The position numbers were made by a program, and so were the translations under genes. Positions 7,969 through 17,712 of a stretch of DNA of 64,000 bases are shown here, in pieces (within the stretch, counting starts at the first letter, position 1; each line of letters starts with the position of its first letter). Source of the stretch: a bacterium (GTDB lineage: Bacteria; Myxococcota_A; Bradymonadia; Bradymonadales; Bradymonadaceae). The stretch is taken from the NCBI GenBank assembly GCA_030427705.1, contig JAUIBR010000007.1:62001-126000 (forward strand), written 5' to 3'. A model generated the notes under the pieces. That model was not told where the DNA came from. It searched no databases and saw nothing but the letters and a program-made list of their open reading frames with translations.

Positions 7969-8615
7969 GTCAGCGCGGCGCACATCAGGTCATCCGAACG
8001 ACTTTGATCTTGGGGATACAGTTCGACGATTTCGACTATCGAGCCTTCCTTCGTGAGTATCACAAGGAGCTACGCAATCGATTCCCCAACCAGAGTTTCC
8101 CTGCGTATTCGCCCATCGAAGTCCTCGATAGCTTGATTCCTCGTTACGAACCCGACGGCGAGACGTCACGGGCTGGTGGACGCTACATCGCGCTTCGAAA
8201 CTTCGCGCAGCGGGCACATCGTCTGGACTTGGCGATGACGGCCTCGGACTTCGGTCCGTTCGAGCAGCGCAAATCGCCATACACCTTTGACCGCAGCTTC
8301 TATCATCTGGGCCGCGCCATCTGTTCGGCGAAGGTTAAGATGGAGTTTCCTGGCTATAATCCCTACCGCTCCACACGCAGCTGGCCGGTGGGATTTGTTC
8401 GGGACAACTTGGAGAACGTCTTCGAGATTCTGCCCGACTATCTGTGGTGGGCGATGCACGATCAGAAAGACGCCATCCAGAACGCGCTGATGCCCGAGCA
8501 GCTTGAAGAAGCGCAACGTCGCGTAGAAAGCGCGGGTTATAAGGCCGACAACTTCGGGCTGTACCTGACGACGCTCGAAACGCTGCATATGCAAGACGAA
8601 GAAATTCTCGAGTGA
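7965..8615 (+). CDS. Conserved-looking protein of unknown function between the Crp-type regulator and hrpB
   Basis: 216 residues, starting in an ATGA overlap with the regulator gene and overlapping hrpB by 4 bases, so the three genes form one transcription unit. The protein is soluble and rich in aromatic residues (FDDFDYRAFLREYH, NPYRSTRSWPVGFVRDN, DYLWWAMHD). I see no signal peptide, membrane helix or catalytic motif that I can name. No function is proposed. Confidence 0.7.
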   Translation: MSQRGAHQVIRTTLILGIQFDDFDYRAFLREYHKELRNRFPNQSFPAYSPIEVLDSLIPRYEPDGETSRAGGRYIALRNFAQRAHRLDLAMTASDFGPFEQRKSPYTFDRSFYHLGRAICSAKVKMEFPGYNPYRSTRSWPVGFVRDNLENVFEILPDYLWWAMHDQKDAIQNALMPEQLEEAQRRVESAGYKADNFGLYLTTLETLHMQDEEILE

Positions 8616-11089
8616 TTTCGCTCCCGATCGACAGTGTTTTGGGTGAGGTGATTGATGGGCTTCGTGCGACCAAGCGCGTGGTTCTGCAAGCTCCGCCCGG
8701 CGCAGGTAAGTCGACACGTGTGCCCGGAGCCGTGCTGGACGCGGGCATCACGGACAAGTCGATCGTAATGCTTGAACCGCGTCGGTTGGCCGCGCGCTCG
8801 CTTGCCCGGCGGATTGCGGACGAGCGGGACGTCCCGCTTGGCGGCGTGGTCGGCTACCACGTGCGATTCGACCGGAAAATCTCGAAAGACACGCGCATCC
8901 AAGTCGTCACCGAGGGCATTCTGACCCGCAGATTGATTGGCGATCCGTTCCTCGAAGATATCGGCGTCGTCATCTTGGACGAATTCCACGAACGCTCGAT
9001 CCATTCAGACTTGGCGTTGGCATTCTTGAAGGAAGTCCAGGAAGCACGCGATGATCTGCATATTGTCGTCATGTCCGCGACTCTGGGGGCCGACCCGTTG
9101 TCCGAGTATCTGGATACGCCCATCGTCACTAGTGAAGGTCGCACCTACCCGCTGACCATCGACTATGTCGAAAAGCCGCCGCAATCCTTGGAAGAAGGCG
9201 TGGCCGAGGGTGTCCGGCGATTGCTGAACGACCCTGATGACGATGGCGGCGATATTCTGGTGTTCTTGCCGTCCTCCGGTTCGATTCGGGACGCCGCGGA
9301 CTATTTGAAGCTGGACGACGTCGAGGTCGTGCAGCTCTACGGCGCGATGCGCGCCGAGGACCAGGACCGCGTGATGCGGCCGGGAAAGCGGCGGCGAGTC
9401 GTGTTGTCGACGAATATCGCGGAGACGTCGCTGACGATTCCGCGGGTAACGGGTGTGGTGGATTCTGGCTGGGTGCGTCGTGTTCATGCGTCCAAGTCGA
9501 CCGGCTTCGACGAGCTTCGTGAAGAGCGCATCAGCATGGCATCGGCTACGCAGCGCGCTGGGCGTGCGGGGCGTACCGCGCCGGGGCGTGTCGTGCGGCT
9601 GTGGACACATGCTGAAGAACACCGATTTCCGGACTTCGACATCCCCGAGATTGGGCGAGTGGACCTTGCCCGAACAGCGTTAGACGTCGTGGCTTGGAGC
9701 GGTCAGTCGGCGACAGAATTTGATTGGTTTGAGGCGCCGCGTGGTGACCAGGTTGAGCGTGCGCAGGCTTTGTTGGAGCAGCTGGATCTGCTGGACGAGA
9801 CGCAGTTGACCAACCTCGGGAAGCGCTGCTTGGAAATGCCGCTGCATCCTCGCCTGGCCACAATCCTGGCGCGTGCCGACCAGTTTGGTTGTGGCGACCA
9901 AGCCGCCAAGATTTGCGCGGTGGTTTCGGAACAAGACTTCGTGACGGACGTGGGTGGCAAGGTCGTGCCGCACGAGTCCGACGTGATGGCGCGCGTCGAA
10001 ATGCTGGATGCTGCGGCCCAACGTGGGCAGGCAACAATTCCCGGTTATCGAGTGCATCAGGGGCGCGCGCGTCGAGTGCAGCAAACCGCCAAGCGGTTGG
10101 GCAACTTTGTGAAGACCAAGGGTGGCTCGCGCGAAGATGCGATGAAGGCTTTGGTGACGGGGTTTGCGGACCGTGTCTGCTTCCGACGTGCCAGCGGATT
10201 TGCGGCGTCGGGAGGCTACAGCGTCACACTGGGTCGCGAATCGAAGGTCGAATCCGAGATGTTTGTGGCGGCCACGATTTTCGGCACAGACCGGTCTGGA
10301 AATGGCATCGTGCGCATGGCTAGCCATGTCCAGGAATCATGGCTTGAAGAGCTGTTTCCGCGGGGCTTAGACGAAGACATCGAAGTGTCGTGGGACGACG
10401 GATTGCAGAAGGTCGTCGCGCGGCGCGTGAAGCGATTCTTGGGTGTTCGATTCCACGAGGAGCCCGCTTCGTTAAAGGGCGTCGACGACTTCAAGATCGC
10501 CGCAATCCTGGCGCAGAAACTAGCCGACACATGGGAATCCGCATTCGACAAGGACGCCAAAGCCTTCATCGAACGCTTGGTCTGCGCAGCGTCGGTGATG
10601 GCCGAACTGGACTTCCCTGCGCCCGGCACGGATGGATGGACAGCGATGTTGGAGCAGGTCAGTTTTGGGAAACGCTCGCCAAATGCCATTAGCGACGGCG
10701 AGCTGATTTCCACTATCAAAGCCAACTTTTCGCCAGAACAACGCAGAAGCTTTCAGGATGATTTTCCAGAACGACTCCAGGTGCCAAGCGGCAGCAATAT
10801 CAAAATCGATTACAGCGACCCTGAGCGGCCTGTACTCGCGGTTCGAATCCAAGAGGTGTTTGGGATGTTAAAGACGCCTCGGATCGGAGGAGGGCGTTTG
10901 CCGGTGGTGATGCATCTATTGGCGCCTAACTACCGACCGGCGCAGATTACATCGGATTTAGAGGGTTTCTGGGAATCGTCGTACTTCGACGTGCGCAAAG
11001 ACCTGCGTGCGAGATATCCCAAACATGATTGGCCTGAAGACCCGAAGACAGCGACAGCGCGTCGGAAGACGACGCGGCGAAAAAACTAG
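8612..11089 (+). CDS. hrpB: ATP-dependent helicase HrpB
   Basis: 825 residues, the usual HrpB length. The GTG start at 8612 overlaps the previous stop. Motif I is GAGKST (30-35), motif II is DEFHERS (HrpB normally has DEFH rather than DEAH), motif III is MSATL, and the second RecA domain has STNIAETSLTIPRVTGVVDSG and QRAGRAGRTAPG. The C-terminal third carries the HrpB-specific domain. HrpB is a DExH/DEAH helicase presumed to act on RNA, of uncertain physiological role in bacteria. There is no sign of truncation. A short palindrome (AACTAG at 11084-11089 paired with CTAGTT at 11096-11101) spans the stops of this gene and of the convergent gene. Confidence 0.93.
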   Translation: MISLPIDSVLGEVIDGLRATKRVVLQAPPGAGKSTRVPGAVLDAGITDKSIVMLEPRRLAARSLARRIADERDVPLGGVVGYHVRFDRKISKDTRIQVVTEGILTRRLIGDPFLEDIGVVILDEFHERSIHSDLALAFLKEVQEARDDLHIVVMSATLGADPLSEYLDTPIVTSEGRTYPLTIDYVEKPPQSLEEGVAEGVRRLLNDPDDDGGDILVFLPSSGSIRDAADYLKLDDVEVVQLYGAMRAEDQDRVMRPGKRRRVVLSTNIAETSLTIPRVTGVVDSGWVRRVHASKSTGFDELREERISMASATQRAGRAGRTAPGRVVRLWTHAEEHRFPDFDIPEIGRVDLARTALDVVAWSGQSATEFDWFEAPRGDQVERAQALLEQLDLLDETQLTNLGKRCLEMPLHPRLATILARADQFGCGDQAAKICAVVSEQDFVTDVGGKVVPHESDVMARVEMLDAAAQRGQATIPGYRVHQGRARRVQQTAKRLGNFVKTKGGSREDAMKALVTGFADRVCFRRASGFAASGGYSVTLGRESKVESEMFVAATIFGTDRSGNGIVRMASHVQESWLEELFPRGLDEDIEVSWDDGLQKVVARRVKRFLGVRFHEEPASLKGVDDFKIAAILAQKLADTWESAFDKDAKAFIERLVCAASVMAELDFPAPGTDGWTAMLEQVSFGKRSPNAISDGELISTIKANFSPEQRRSFQDDFPERLQVPSGSNIKIDYSDPERPVLAVRIQEVFGMLKTPRIGGGRLPVVMHLLAPNYRPAQITSDLEGFWESSYFDVRKDLRARYPKHDWPEDPKTATARRKTTRRKN

Positions 11090-11095
11090 AAAAAG

Positions 11096-11743
11096 CTAGT
11101 TCGGGCTCGAGAGGTAGTGGCTCAGACGCTGAAGGGTCGAGCTCACGATGGATGGAATCACCGTCGAGATGAGTGCCATCGCAAGGATGGTGACCATGAC
11201 GGTCGCGACCGAAGCAAGGCTTCGGAAGTCGTCTTGGAACGATGCGTTCACGAAGTTGTACCACATGCCGCCAGCACCAACCGCAACAGCGGTCGTGAGC
11301 AGTGGGAATCCAAGCCCGCCAACGGCGAGTCCGACCCAGCGATTTGGCGATGCCTGCATGCCGACCGTCTTTGAAAGTCCGGTGGACACGACGATCATCG
11401 CGAGTCCGCTAATCATCACGCCAATCCAAAGTGGAAGGGCGCCAACACCAACGTAGGCACCGAAGCCGCCAATCGCGATGGTGATGATGCCTGGAGTGAT
11501 GGTGGAGCCGCGCATTCCAGCCCGAAGCGGCCGCGACTTCGTCCAAATCAAAGCCGCCCAGCTACCCCAAGTCAGGGACGCCAGCGCCATGGCTGTGACG
11601 TAGAAGCTCAGCCGTGCTGGTCCCCAACCGAGGAACTCTTTACCCAGAAACGCCACCGCGCCTGTTGCGACAACGACACACAGGACGTTCGCAACAATCC
11701 ACGCGAAGATTTCGAAAAGGAATCGTAGGGCAGGGACTTTCAT
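11096..11743 (-). CDS. Integral membrane protein of unknown function
   Basis: 215 residues on the minus strand with five to six hydrophobic helices (about 10-35, 45-67, 82-105, 107-122, 135-160 and 180-203). There is no signal peptide distinct from the first helix and no recognisable family motif. It is convergent with hrpB, with only 6 bases between the stops, and stands alone. The upstream side (11744 onward) is a repeat-rich intergenic region. Confidence 0.7.
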   Translation of the reverse strand: MKVPALRFLFEIFAWIVANVLCVVVATGAVAFLGKEFLGWGPARLSFYVTAMALASLTWGSWAALIWTKSRPLRAGMRGSTITPGIITIAIGGFGAYVGVGALPLWIGVMISGLAMIVVSTGLSKTVGMQASPNRWVGLAVGGLGFPLLTTAVAVGAGGMWYNFVNASFQDDFRSLASVATVMVTILAMALISTVIPSIVSSTLQRLSHYLSSPN

Positions 11744-11818
11744 AGCTTTCTCATGGGCTGTTCTTCACCATCTAGTCTAAGAAACGAACAACCCCAAAGA
11801 AAGATCTATTTCGGTGGG

Positions 11819-12060
11819 GTTCGCTTTCGCTCACCGATTTGGTTCCCTTTGGTCACCGATTTGGTTCCCTTTGGTCACCGGTTTGGTTAACTGCGCGCGG
11901 CTTCGCCGTGCTCGTTGACAAGTCTGTAATTCTTCAGCTCCGTGGACTTCGTCCACTCCGCTTCGAAGAATTACAGCCGTGTTCCCTTTGGTCACCGGTT
12001 TGGTTCGGCTTTGCCTCACCGATTTGGTTCGGCTTTGCCTCACCGACACCAGCGAAGCGT
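11819..12060. repeat. Linker/hairpin mosaic repeat array (locus 1)
   Basis: Most of the 349-base gap between 11743 and 12093 is a mosaic of short hairpins separated by a near-constant linker TCACCGATTTGGTT. The inserts change while keeping base pairing: CG-CTTT-CG, CC-CTTT-GG (three times) and GGC-TTT-GCC (twice). The linker itself can fold (ACC-GATTT-GGT). In the middle lies a longer cruciform: CTGTAATTCTTC at 11924-11935 is the exact reverse complement of 11965-11976 and encloses a second stem GTGGAC-TTC-GTCCAC (11942-11956). No gene is seen in this stretch. Confidence 0.8.
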
Positions 12061-12092
12061 TAGGCTAACGGCGCGCAGCTTCGCGTGTTTGA

Positions 12093-12899
12093 TCAATTGC
12101 ATGACGCGTTGTCCTCGATGGTCACCATTCTTGGAGCGGAACTGAGTCCGTCTAACCATTCTGTGATCTCACACTCAGGAATCCTGGTTTGTGTGATCTT
12201 CACCTGTTCAACCCAATCAGCGTTGGGGAACTCCACATCATCCAGACGCATCATCGAAGAGAGCCCCAGTGTTCTCACCGTGTCGAGCGTCGAAAGGTCA
12301 ACTCGTGTCACCTGTGGTAACTCTTGAAGTATGATGTCCCCAGCTTGGGTGAGCGACTTGAATCCAACCTCACCTCGCAGCTGACTTCGCCAAATCGTAA
12401 TCCCGTTGGCATCGCGGAGGCTTCGAAGTCCCTCAACAGACTCAATCGACGTTTCATGAATCGTAATATCGCCTATCGACGTCGCCTCAGATAACTCATC
12501 GACGTGGCGAATTCCCGTCACGTTGTCGAGGCTCAATCCAGCGATACTCTCCTTGCCCTGCATTCCATTTAGACTCAGCAGTTCAGAGTCAGCCACTGAT
12601 ACAACTAGCGAACTCAAGTCGTATGGCCGAAGAAATGAAACATCCTTCAAGTTTATGTTTTGGATGAGGATGCCTCCGACGATCTGTCGACACTCGATTT
12701 CACAGAAGAAGCGGATGTCATCTTCAGTTGCGATTTGAACCCTCCCGCTTGGAAAATTCAATGTGTCCAGCTCCACCGAACAGTCTTGGTGGGTCGGTGG
12801 AGGTACGCAAACAGACATTGGGTCAAGGGCATCCTCATCGTCACTGCACCCGCATACGAAGACAAAGGCTAAGAACGATACTAAAACGGACCTACGCAT
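12093..12899 (-). CDS. Secreted lipoprotein with receptor-L/leucine-rich-like repeats
   Basis: 268 residues with a signal peptide and lipobox (FVFVCGC, Cys18) followed by an acidic stretch (SDDEDALDP), so export to the cell surface or periplasm is likely. From residue about 70 it shows repeating units of roughly 22-25 residues with pattern I/L-x-I/L-x-x, e.g. VGGILIQNINLKDVSFL and ATSIGDITIHETSIESVEGL, which resemble the beta-helical receptor L-domain or LRR-like repeats of many surface lipoproteins. Two conserved-looking Cys pairs flank the repeat region. The ligand is unknown. Upstream and downstream are repeat-rich gaps. Confidence 0.65.
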   Translation of the reverse strand: MRRSVLVSFLAFVFVCGCSDDEDALDPMSVCVPPPTHQDCSVELDTLNFPSGRVQIATEDDIRFFCEIECRQIVGGILIQNINLKDVSFLRPYDLSSLVVSVADSELLSLNGMQGKESIAGLSLDNVTGIRHVDELSEATSIGDITIHETSIESVEGLRSLRDANGITIWRSQLRGEVGFKSLTQAGDIILQELPQVTRVDLSTLDTVRTLGLSSMMRLDDVEFPNADWVEQVKITQTRIPECEITEWLDGLSSAPRMVTIEDNASCN

Positions 12900-12980
12900 T
12901 TCGGTTATCCCACTGGTCTCAATCGGAATTTCGTTAAGGAGACTAAAACCTAGTGAAAAGTCCGGTTTGAGACAAAGAAT

Positions 12981-13060
12981 GTGACACGTCCGCTCCGTCT
13001 TGAAGAACTACAGCCGTGTTCGCTGCGCTCACCGGGGTGGTGCGCTCACCGAAACCAAAG
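12981..13060. repeat. Second copy of the hairpin/linker repeat family; rest of the 12900-13230 gap has no gene
   Basis: This segment shares GAAGAA(C/T)TACAGCCGTGTTC and the TCACCG linker with 11965-12000 of locus 1, and again puts small palindromic inserts (CG-CTG-CG) between linkers. The following bases (13055-13095) are a low-complexity run of ACCAAAGAC/AACCAAACACC units. The remainder of the 331-base gap shows no coding signal; the 30-40 bases before 13231 should hold the promoter of the CAP lipoprotein gene, but I cannot place it confidently. Confidence 0.65.
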
Positions 13061-13230
13061 ACCAAAGACTAACAACCAAACACCAACGACCGAAAATCTG
13101 GGGACTGTTGACCCTCATCGGCGGGCGGTTTGGGACACCGATGCCACAAAAATTGCGAATTCTGACCTTGTTTGAGGGTGGCATGGATCCTGCGTAACAT
13201 AACGGCCTGTCTGATCGAGTCGGAGTTTGC

Positions 13231-14133
13231 ATGCGGAAGTTGGTGAGTTTGGTTGTTGTGCTTTTTGCGTTCGGTTGCGGTGACCTGGTTGTGAAAAATC
13301 CAGGGGATTTAGCCAGCGATGACGACACGAATCAGGCGAATAACCAGGTGGCAAACAACAACACCGTGACGACAGGCAATAACTCAACGACCAATCCGCC
13401 GCCGAATTCGAACAACAACACGACGATTCCGCCAGATAACAACGCCAACAATACCGATCCACCACCGCTAATGTGTACCTCGCCCGAGATGCTTTGCGGT
13501 GATGCATGCCTCAATGTCACCAACGACAACAATAACTGTGGTGCGTGTAACAACGCGTGTCCTAGCGGCAGTTCATGCGTAGCGTCCGACTGTGTTTGTG
13601 ATGGCGGCGGAGAGCTGTGCGACGGTGCATGCGTGGATACCACAAACTCAAACGCCCACTGTGGTGCGTGCAACAATCCTTGCGGTGGAGGCATGATCTG
13701 CCTCAACTCCGCTTGTGTTGAAAACACAGAAGTCGCAGCGGTATTGCAGGCCACAAATATGCATCGCTCAACACCCACGGATTGTGGGCAGTACGGTGTA
13801 CTTCCTGCAGTTCCTCCACTTCAAGGCGACGAGAACCTGCACATCGCGGCTCAAGTCCATGCTGACGATATGGCGACAAACAACTTCTTCAGCCACACGG
13901 GTTCGGACGGAAGCAGCTTCTCGCAGCGAATCGCACGCACAGCGTTCCAAGGCTCACCTGTTGGTGAGAACATTGCGGGTGGTGGAAATGAAGCTGCGGG
14001 CGTAGTGCAGCGGTGGGTGGACTCAGATGGCCACTGCCGAAACCTGATGAGCAGCCGCGCCACCAAGCTAGGTGTTGGATTCCAGCGCGGCGGCCAGTAC
14101 GGCACAATGTGGGTTCAGGTCTTCGGCAACTAG
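13231..14133 (+). CDS. CAP/SCP-domain lipoprotein with Asn-rich linker and Cys-rich modules
   Basis: 300 residues. The signal peptide ends FAFGCGD (lipobox Cys12), followed by an Asn/Thr/Pro linker (about 30-80). Two Cys-rich modules (about 85-155) contain repeated 'CGACNN.C' and 'LC.GAC.' patterns, as in many myxobacterial surface proteins. The last 135 residues form a CAP (SCP/TAPS) domain: LHIAAQVHADDMATNNFFSH, then PVGENIAGG, a VQRWVDSDGHCRNLM helix and a final GTMWVQVFG strand. These carry the usual His-Glu-Glu-His type positions (ENI, GHC). CAP proteins bind lipids or act extracellularly, and the precise role here is unknown. The stop lies 3 bases from the convergent clpA stop. Confidence 0.85.
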   Translation: MRKLVSLVVVLFAFGCGDLVVKNPGDLASDDDTNQANNQVANNNTVTTGNNSTTNPPPNSNNNTTIPPDNNANNTDPPPLMCTSPEMLCGDACLNVTNDNNNCGACNNACPSGSSCVASDCVCDGGGELCDGACVDTTNSNAHCGACNNPCGGGMICLNSACVENTEVAAVLQATNMHRSTPTDCGQYGVLPAVPPLQGDENLHIAAQVHADDMATNNFFSHTGSDGSSFSQRIARTAFQGSPVGENIAGGGNEAAGVVQRWVDSDGHCRNLMSSRATKLGVGFQRGGQYGTMWVQVFGN

Positions 14134-14136
14134 CGC

Positions 14137-16410
14137 CTACTCTTCCTCGGAAGACTCCACATCATCAGAATCGGGGAACGCAAACGCGAGCTCATCGTCC
14201 TTGACGTAGATCTCGACGGTTCCGCCTTCCTGCAGGCTGCCGAACAGAATCTCGTTGGCAAGCGGGTGCTTGATATGGTCTTGGATAACGCGTGAGAGTG
14301 GGCGTGCGCCTAGCTTCTCGTCGTACCCTTTCTCACCCAACCATTCACGAGCACCAGGCGTCAGGTCGAAGGTAATCTCCTTCTCGCCCAGCTGTTCTTC
14401 CAGCTCGCCCATGAACTTGTCCACGATGCGACCCATGACTTCAGGTTGGAGCGGATTGAACGTGATGATGCCGTCCAGGCGGTTTCGGAATTCGGGTGGG
14501 AACATCTTGTCGATGGCGGACTTGCCTTTCGACACGTCCACGCCCTTTCCAAAACCGACCGTGGCCTGCGCCATCTCGAACGCACCGGCATTCGACGTCA
14601 TGATCAGGATGATGTTGCGGAAGTCCGCTTCGCGGCCGTTGTTATCCGTCAGGCGCGCTGCATCCATGATCTGAAGCAGGATGTTGTGGATGTCGGGGTG
14701 GGCCTTTTCGACCTCATCCAACAAGAGCACGGCATTGGGGTTCTTTCGGACAGCCTCGGTCAACTGACCACCGCCTTCGAATCCGACATAGCCCGGAGGG
14801 GCACCAATCAAGCGGCTGACCGCGTGGCGCTCCATGTACTCAGACATGTCAAATCGAATGAACTCAACGCCCAGGGTTTGGGCCAATTGCTTGGCGACCT
14901 CGGTCTTACCGACACCAGTTGGGCCAGCGAAGATGAAGTTACCCACTGGCTTGTCGGGGCGAGTCAGGCCGGCACGCGACATCTTCACCGCGGTCACGAC
15001 CGCTTCGATTGCCTCGTCCTGACCGTACACGGCCGTCTTGAGCGTTTCCTCAAGCTTGGCGAGGTTCTCGCGGTCATCCCCTTTGACCGTGAGGTCTGGG
15101 ATTCGCGCAATCTTCGACACGATAGTCTCGATCTGAGACTCGCCAATCACGTTGCTCGCGTCGGCTGAATCAAACGCACGATACCGTGCGCCCGCTTCGT
15201 CGATGAGGTCGATGGCTTTGTCTGGATTTGCGTTGTCGCGAATATGTCGCTGAGCCAGCAATGCTGCCGCGTCGATGGCTTCTTCGGTGTACTCGACCTC
15301 GTGGAAATCCTCGTAGTACTTCTTGAGTCCACGCAGGATTGCCTTGGTGTCTTCCAGGGATGGCTCGTTCACGTCGATCTTCTGGAATCGACGGCTCAGC
15401 GCACGGTCCTTATCGAAGCTTCGGCGATACTCATCGTGCGTCGTCGCACCGATGCATCGCAGGTCACCGGCAGCCAGCGCGGGCTTGAGGATGTTTGACG
15501 CATCCATGGCGCCGCCTTCGGTCGCGCCGGCGCGCACGATGGTGTGAATCTCGTCGATGAAGAGGATGGCGTTGTCGCTCTCTTTCAGAGCGTCCACGAT
15601 ATCGGTCAGCTTGTCTTCAAACTCACCCCGGTAGCGTGTGCCGGCCAAGGCCGTGCCCATGTTCAGCGAGTAAACGATAGCGTCCTTAAGAACCGCCGGC
15701 ACGTCGCCTTCGCTGATACGCCGCGCCAAACCCTCTGCAATTGCGGTCTTACCCACACCGGGTTCGCCCACCAAAACAGGGTTGTTCTTTTTGCGTCGGC
15801 ACAGGATCTGGATCGTGCGCTCAATCTCCGCATCACGGCCAATCAAGGGGTCGATCTTGCCTTGTGTGGCGAGCTCAACGAGGTTGGTGCAGTGCTCTTC
15901 CAGCGGGTCCTTTTTGCGATCTTCGTCGTCGTAATCGCCGTCTTCGTACCACTGCTCTTCTTCGTCCGAGCTGTCCGAATCTTTTGTGTGTCCGTGCGAC
16001 AGGTACGAAACCAGGTCCAATCGCGAGACGCCGTGGCGCTCAAGGTAGTACACGGCGTAGCTGTCACGTTCTGCGAAGAGCGCGACCAGTACATTTCCGC
16101 CATCGACCTCGTCCTTCCCGGACGACTGCACGTGCAAGATTGCCCGCTGCATCACACGCTGGAAGGCGCGCGTCTGCGTAGGCTCAACATTATGGCCCTC
16201 AGGCAACGCCTCGAGCTGTGTGTCCAAGAACTCATCCAAGTCCTTCTTCAGCGCATCAGGATTAGCCCCGGACGCCTTCAAAATTCGTCGTGAGAGTTTG
16301 TCGAAGCACAACACGTAGAGCAGGTGCTCAAGCGTCAGGTACTCGTTTCGCCGGTCTTGAGCCTCGCGAAACGCGGTATATAGGGCAACTTCTAAGTCTT
16401 TCTGAATCAT
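14137..16410 (-). CDS. clpA: ATP-dependent Clp protease ATP-binding subunit ClpA
   Basis: 757 residues, typical for ClpA. The N-domain is at about 1-150 ([25 protein letters not shown]), followed by an acidic linker ([20 protein letters not shown]) and AAA+ module D1 with [15 protein letters not shown] and [12 protein letters not shown]2 follows with [29 protein letters not shown] and the C-terminal ClpB-small-type domain. ClpA unfolds substrates for ClpP and takes N-degron substrates from ClpS. The gene starts 4 bases after the clpS stop, so the pair is an operon. The unusually acidic linker between the N-domain and D1 is the only oddity. No clpP is in this window. Confidence 0.95.
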   Translation of the reverse strand: MIQKDLEVALYTAFREAQDRRNEYLTLEHLLYVLCFDKLSRRILKASGANPDALKKDLDEFLDTQLEALPEGHNVEPTQTRAFQRVMQRAILHVQSSGKDEVDGGNVLVALFAERDSYAVYYLERHGVSRLDLVSYLSHGHTKDSDSSDEEEQWYEDGDYDDEDRKKDPLEEHCTNLVELATQGKIDPLIGRDAEIERTIQILCRRKKNNPVLVGEPGVGKTAIAEGLARRISEGDVPAVLKDAIVYSLNMGTALAGTRYRGEFEDKLTDIVDALKESDNAILFIDEIHTIVRAGATEGGAMDASNILKPALAAGDLRCIGATTHDEYRRSFDKDRALSRRFQKIDVNEPSLEDTKAILRGLKKYYEDFHEVEYTEEAIDAAALLAQRHIRDNANPDKAIDLIDEAGARYRAFDSADASNVIGESQIETIVSKIARIPDLTVKGDDRENLAKLEETLKTAVYGQDEAIEAVVTAVKMSRAGLTRPDKPVGNFIFAGPTGVGKTEVAKQLAQTLGVEFIRFDMSEYMERHAVSRLIGAPPGYVGFEGGGQLTEAVRKNPNAVLLLDEVEKAHPDIHNILLQIMDAARLTDNNGREADFRNIILIMTSNAGAFEMAQATVGFGKGVDVSKGKSAIDKMFPPEFRNRLDGIITFNPLQPEVMGRIVDKFMGELEEQLGEKEITFDLTPGAREWLGEKGYDEKLGARPLSRVIQDHIKHPLANEILFGSLQEGGTVEIYVKDDELAFAFPDSDDVESSEEE

Positions 16411-16414
16411 GAAC

Positions 16415-16726
16415 CTACTCCGGTTCCATGGTCACCATCAGTGGATGACCCTCATTGCGCGCGAGTTTCAAAGTCTGTTCGACCTTGGTCTCGGCAACTT
16501 CCCGCGTATACACGCCGGCAATTCCAGCCCCTTGGTTGTGAACGTGCAGCATGATGGCTGCCGATTCCGCAGGGCTCTTGTGGAAAACGACCTCCAAGAC
16601 ATGCACGACGAACTCCATCGTCGTGTAGTCATCGTTAAGGAAGATCACCTTATATTTCTTAGGCTTCTTGACCTTGATTTTCTTTTTAGTGACGACACTG
16701 CCGTCATTGTCTTCGGACATACCCAT
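16415..16726 (-). CDS. clpS: ATP-dependent Clp protease adaptor ClpS
   Basis: 103 residues from the ATG at 16726, which has AGAGG 7 bases upstream; a TTG at 16732 and an ATG at 16720 are also in frame. A charged Lys-rich N-terminal tail precedes the core motif YKVIFLNDDYTTMEFVVHVL, with the acidic N-degron pocket residues (NDD). A helix with HVHNQGAGIAGVYTREVAETKV follows, which is the canonical second half of the family. ClpS delivers N-end-rule substrates to ClpA, and the adjacency to clpA is classical. The upstream gap to the EamA gene is about 100 bases. Confidence 0.95.
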   Translation of the reverse strand: MGMSEDNDGSVVTKKKIKVKKPKKYKVIFLNDDYTTMEFVVHVLEVVFHKSPAESAAIMLHVHNQGAGIAGVYTREVAETKVEQTLKLARNEGHPLMVTMEPE

Positions 16727-16831
16727 GTCCAAACCTCTCTACCGTGAACAACTCTTAAAAAGATTTTAGTCAGGAAACGCTGTAGCGCCAGCGACCAAGG
16801 AACTCGCTCTGTTTAGATTACATTCCTGCGG

Positions 16832-17680
16832 TCAAGATTCACGAACGGATGTCAAAGTCCAGATCGCCAACGTAATCAATATCGCCCCGCCTGACCAAAA
16901 GACAACCTCTGGCGGTAGTTCGCCAAACACCAGGTACACCCAGAGCGGCCCCAGCACTGCCTCTAAGAGCATCACCAGACCTACATCCGGAGCCGTCGCA
17001 TACTTTGGGGCAATGGCCAAAAGTGTGAATGCAATCGGCAAAACCAAGAGGCCCAGAAGCAGAAGCCACTGAAGATTGACCATCGTCGCGACCATCGGAT
17101 CCGCGAATGGCAGGCTTAGGACCGCGCCAATCAGCCCTCCCAATCCCAGCGCTGGCACCATATTCATCTCCGGTTTCGCCCGCATGAATACAAAGGTTGT
17201 GGCCATCGCAAACGCCGACACCATCGCGAAAACATCGCCCCACAAATTGCCGACCGAATAAGACGACCACGCAACCGCGCCGACGGCGAGCGTGACAAAA
17301 ACCGCGGCGATCCAGGTGGAGCGCTGTATGGCCTCCTTTAAGAAAATCGCGCTCAGCAGCGCACCTAATAGCGGGCTTGTCGTTAAGACAACCAACGTGT
17401 TGGCGACCGTCGTCGTCATCAACGCAAACACAAACGCGATGTTCCCCAGCCCCGAGATGATCCCCAACGCGATCAGCGTCTTGTTCAACCGGGGAAACCG
17501 CTTGTCCATTGCCCATGCGACGATCGTCATGGACGCTGCAAAGAACAGCCCTCGCCAAAACAAGATCGTCCACGGCTCGAGCCCGCTAAGGCGCACGAGC
17601 AGTGAATCCGGGCTCAAAACCACCACCCCAGCAAGCGCAATGACCAGACCGCGGGATCGCGGCGAAACTAATTCACTCAC
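16832..17680 (-). CDS. EamA-family (DMT superfamily) transporter
   Basis: 282 residues with ten predicted transmembrane helices arranged as two EamA repeats. The first repeat includes SGLEPWTILFWRGLFFAASM and the second GDVFAMVSAFAMATTFVFMRA, both typical starts of EamA units. The C-terminal GLVMLLEAVLGPLWVYLVFGE element is the signature end of the fold. Such proteins export or import small metabolites; the substrate cannot be read from sequence. It is a single gene, divergent from the GNAT gene. Confidence 0.85.
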   Translation of the reverse strand: MSELVSPRSRGLVIALAGVVVLSPDSLLVRLSGLEPWTILFWRGLFFAASMTIVAWAMDKRFPRLNKTLIALGIISGLGNIAFVFALMTTTVANTLVVLTTSPLLGALLSAIFLKEAIQRSTWIAAVFVTLAVGAVAWSSYSVGNLWGDVFAMVSAFAMATTFVFMRAKPEMNMVPALGLGGLIGAVLSLPFADPMVATMVNLQWLLLLGLLVLPIAFTLLAIAPKYATAPDVGLVMLLEAVLGPLWVYLVFGELPPEVVFWSGGAILITLAIWTLTSVRES

Positions 17681-17712
17681 GGTGCGTCTAAAGGGGACAA
17701 TGGAGTTGGATC

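Noticed and set aside
13332..13778. Antisense open frame over the CAP lipoprotein gene
   Set aside because: It mirrors the Asn/Thr linker and Cys modules and has no independent support.
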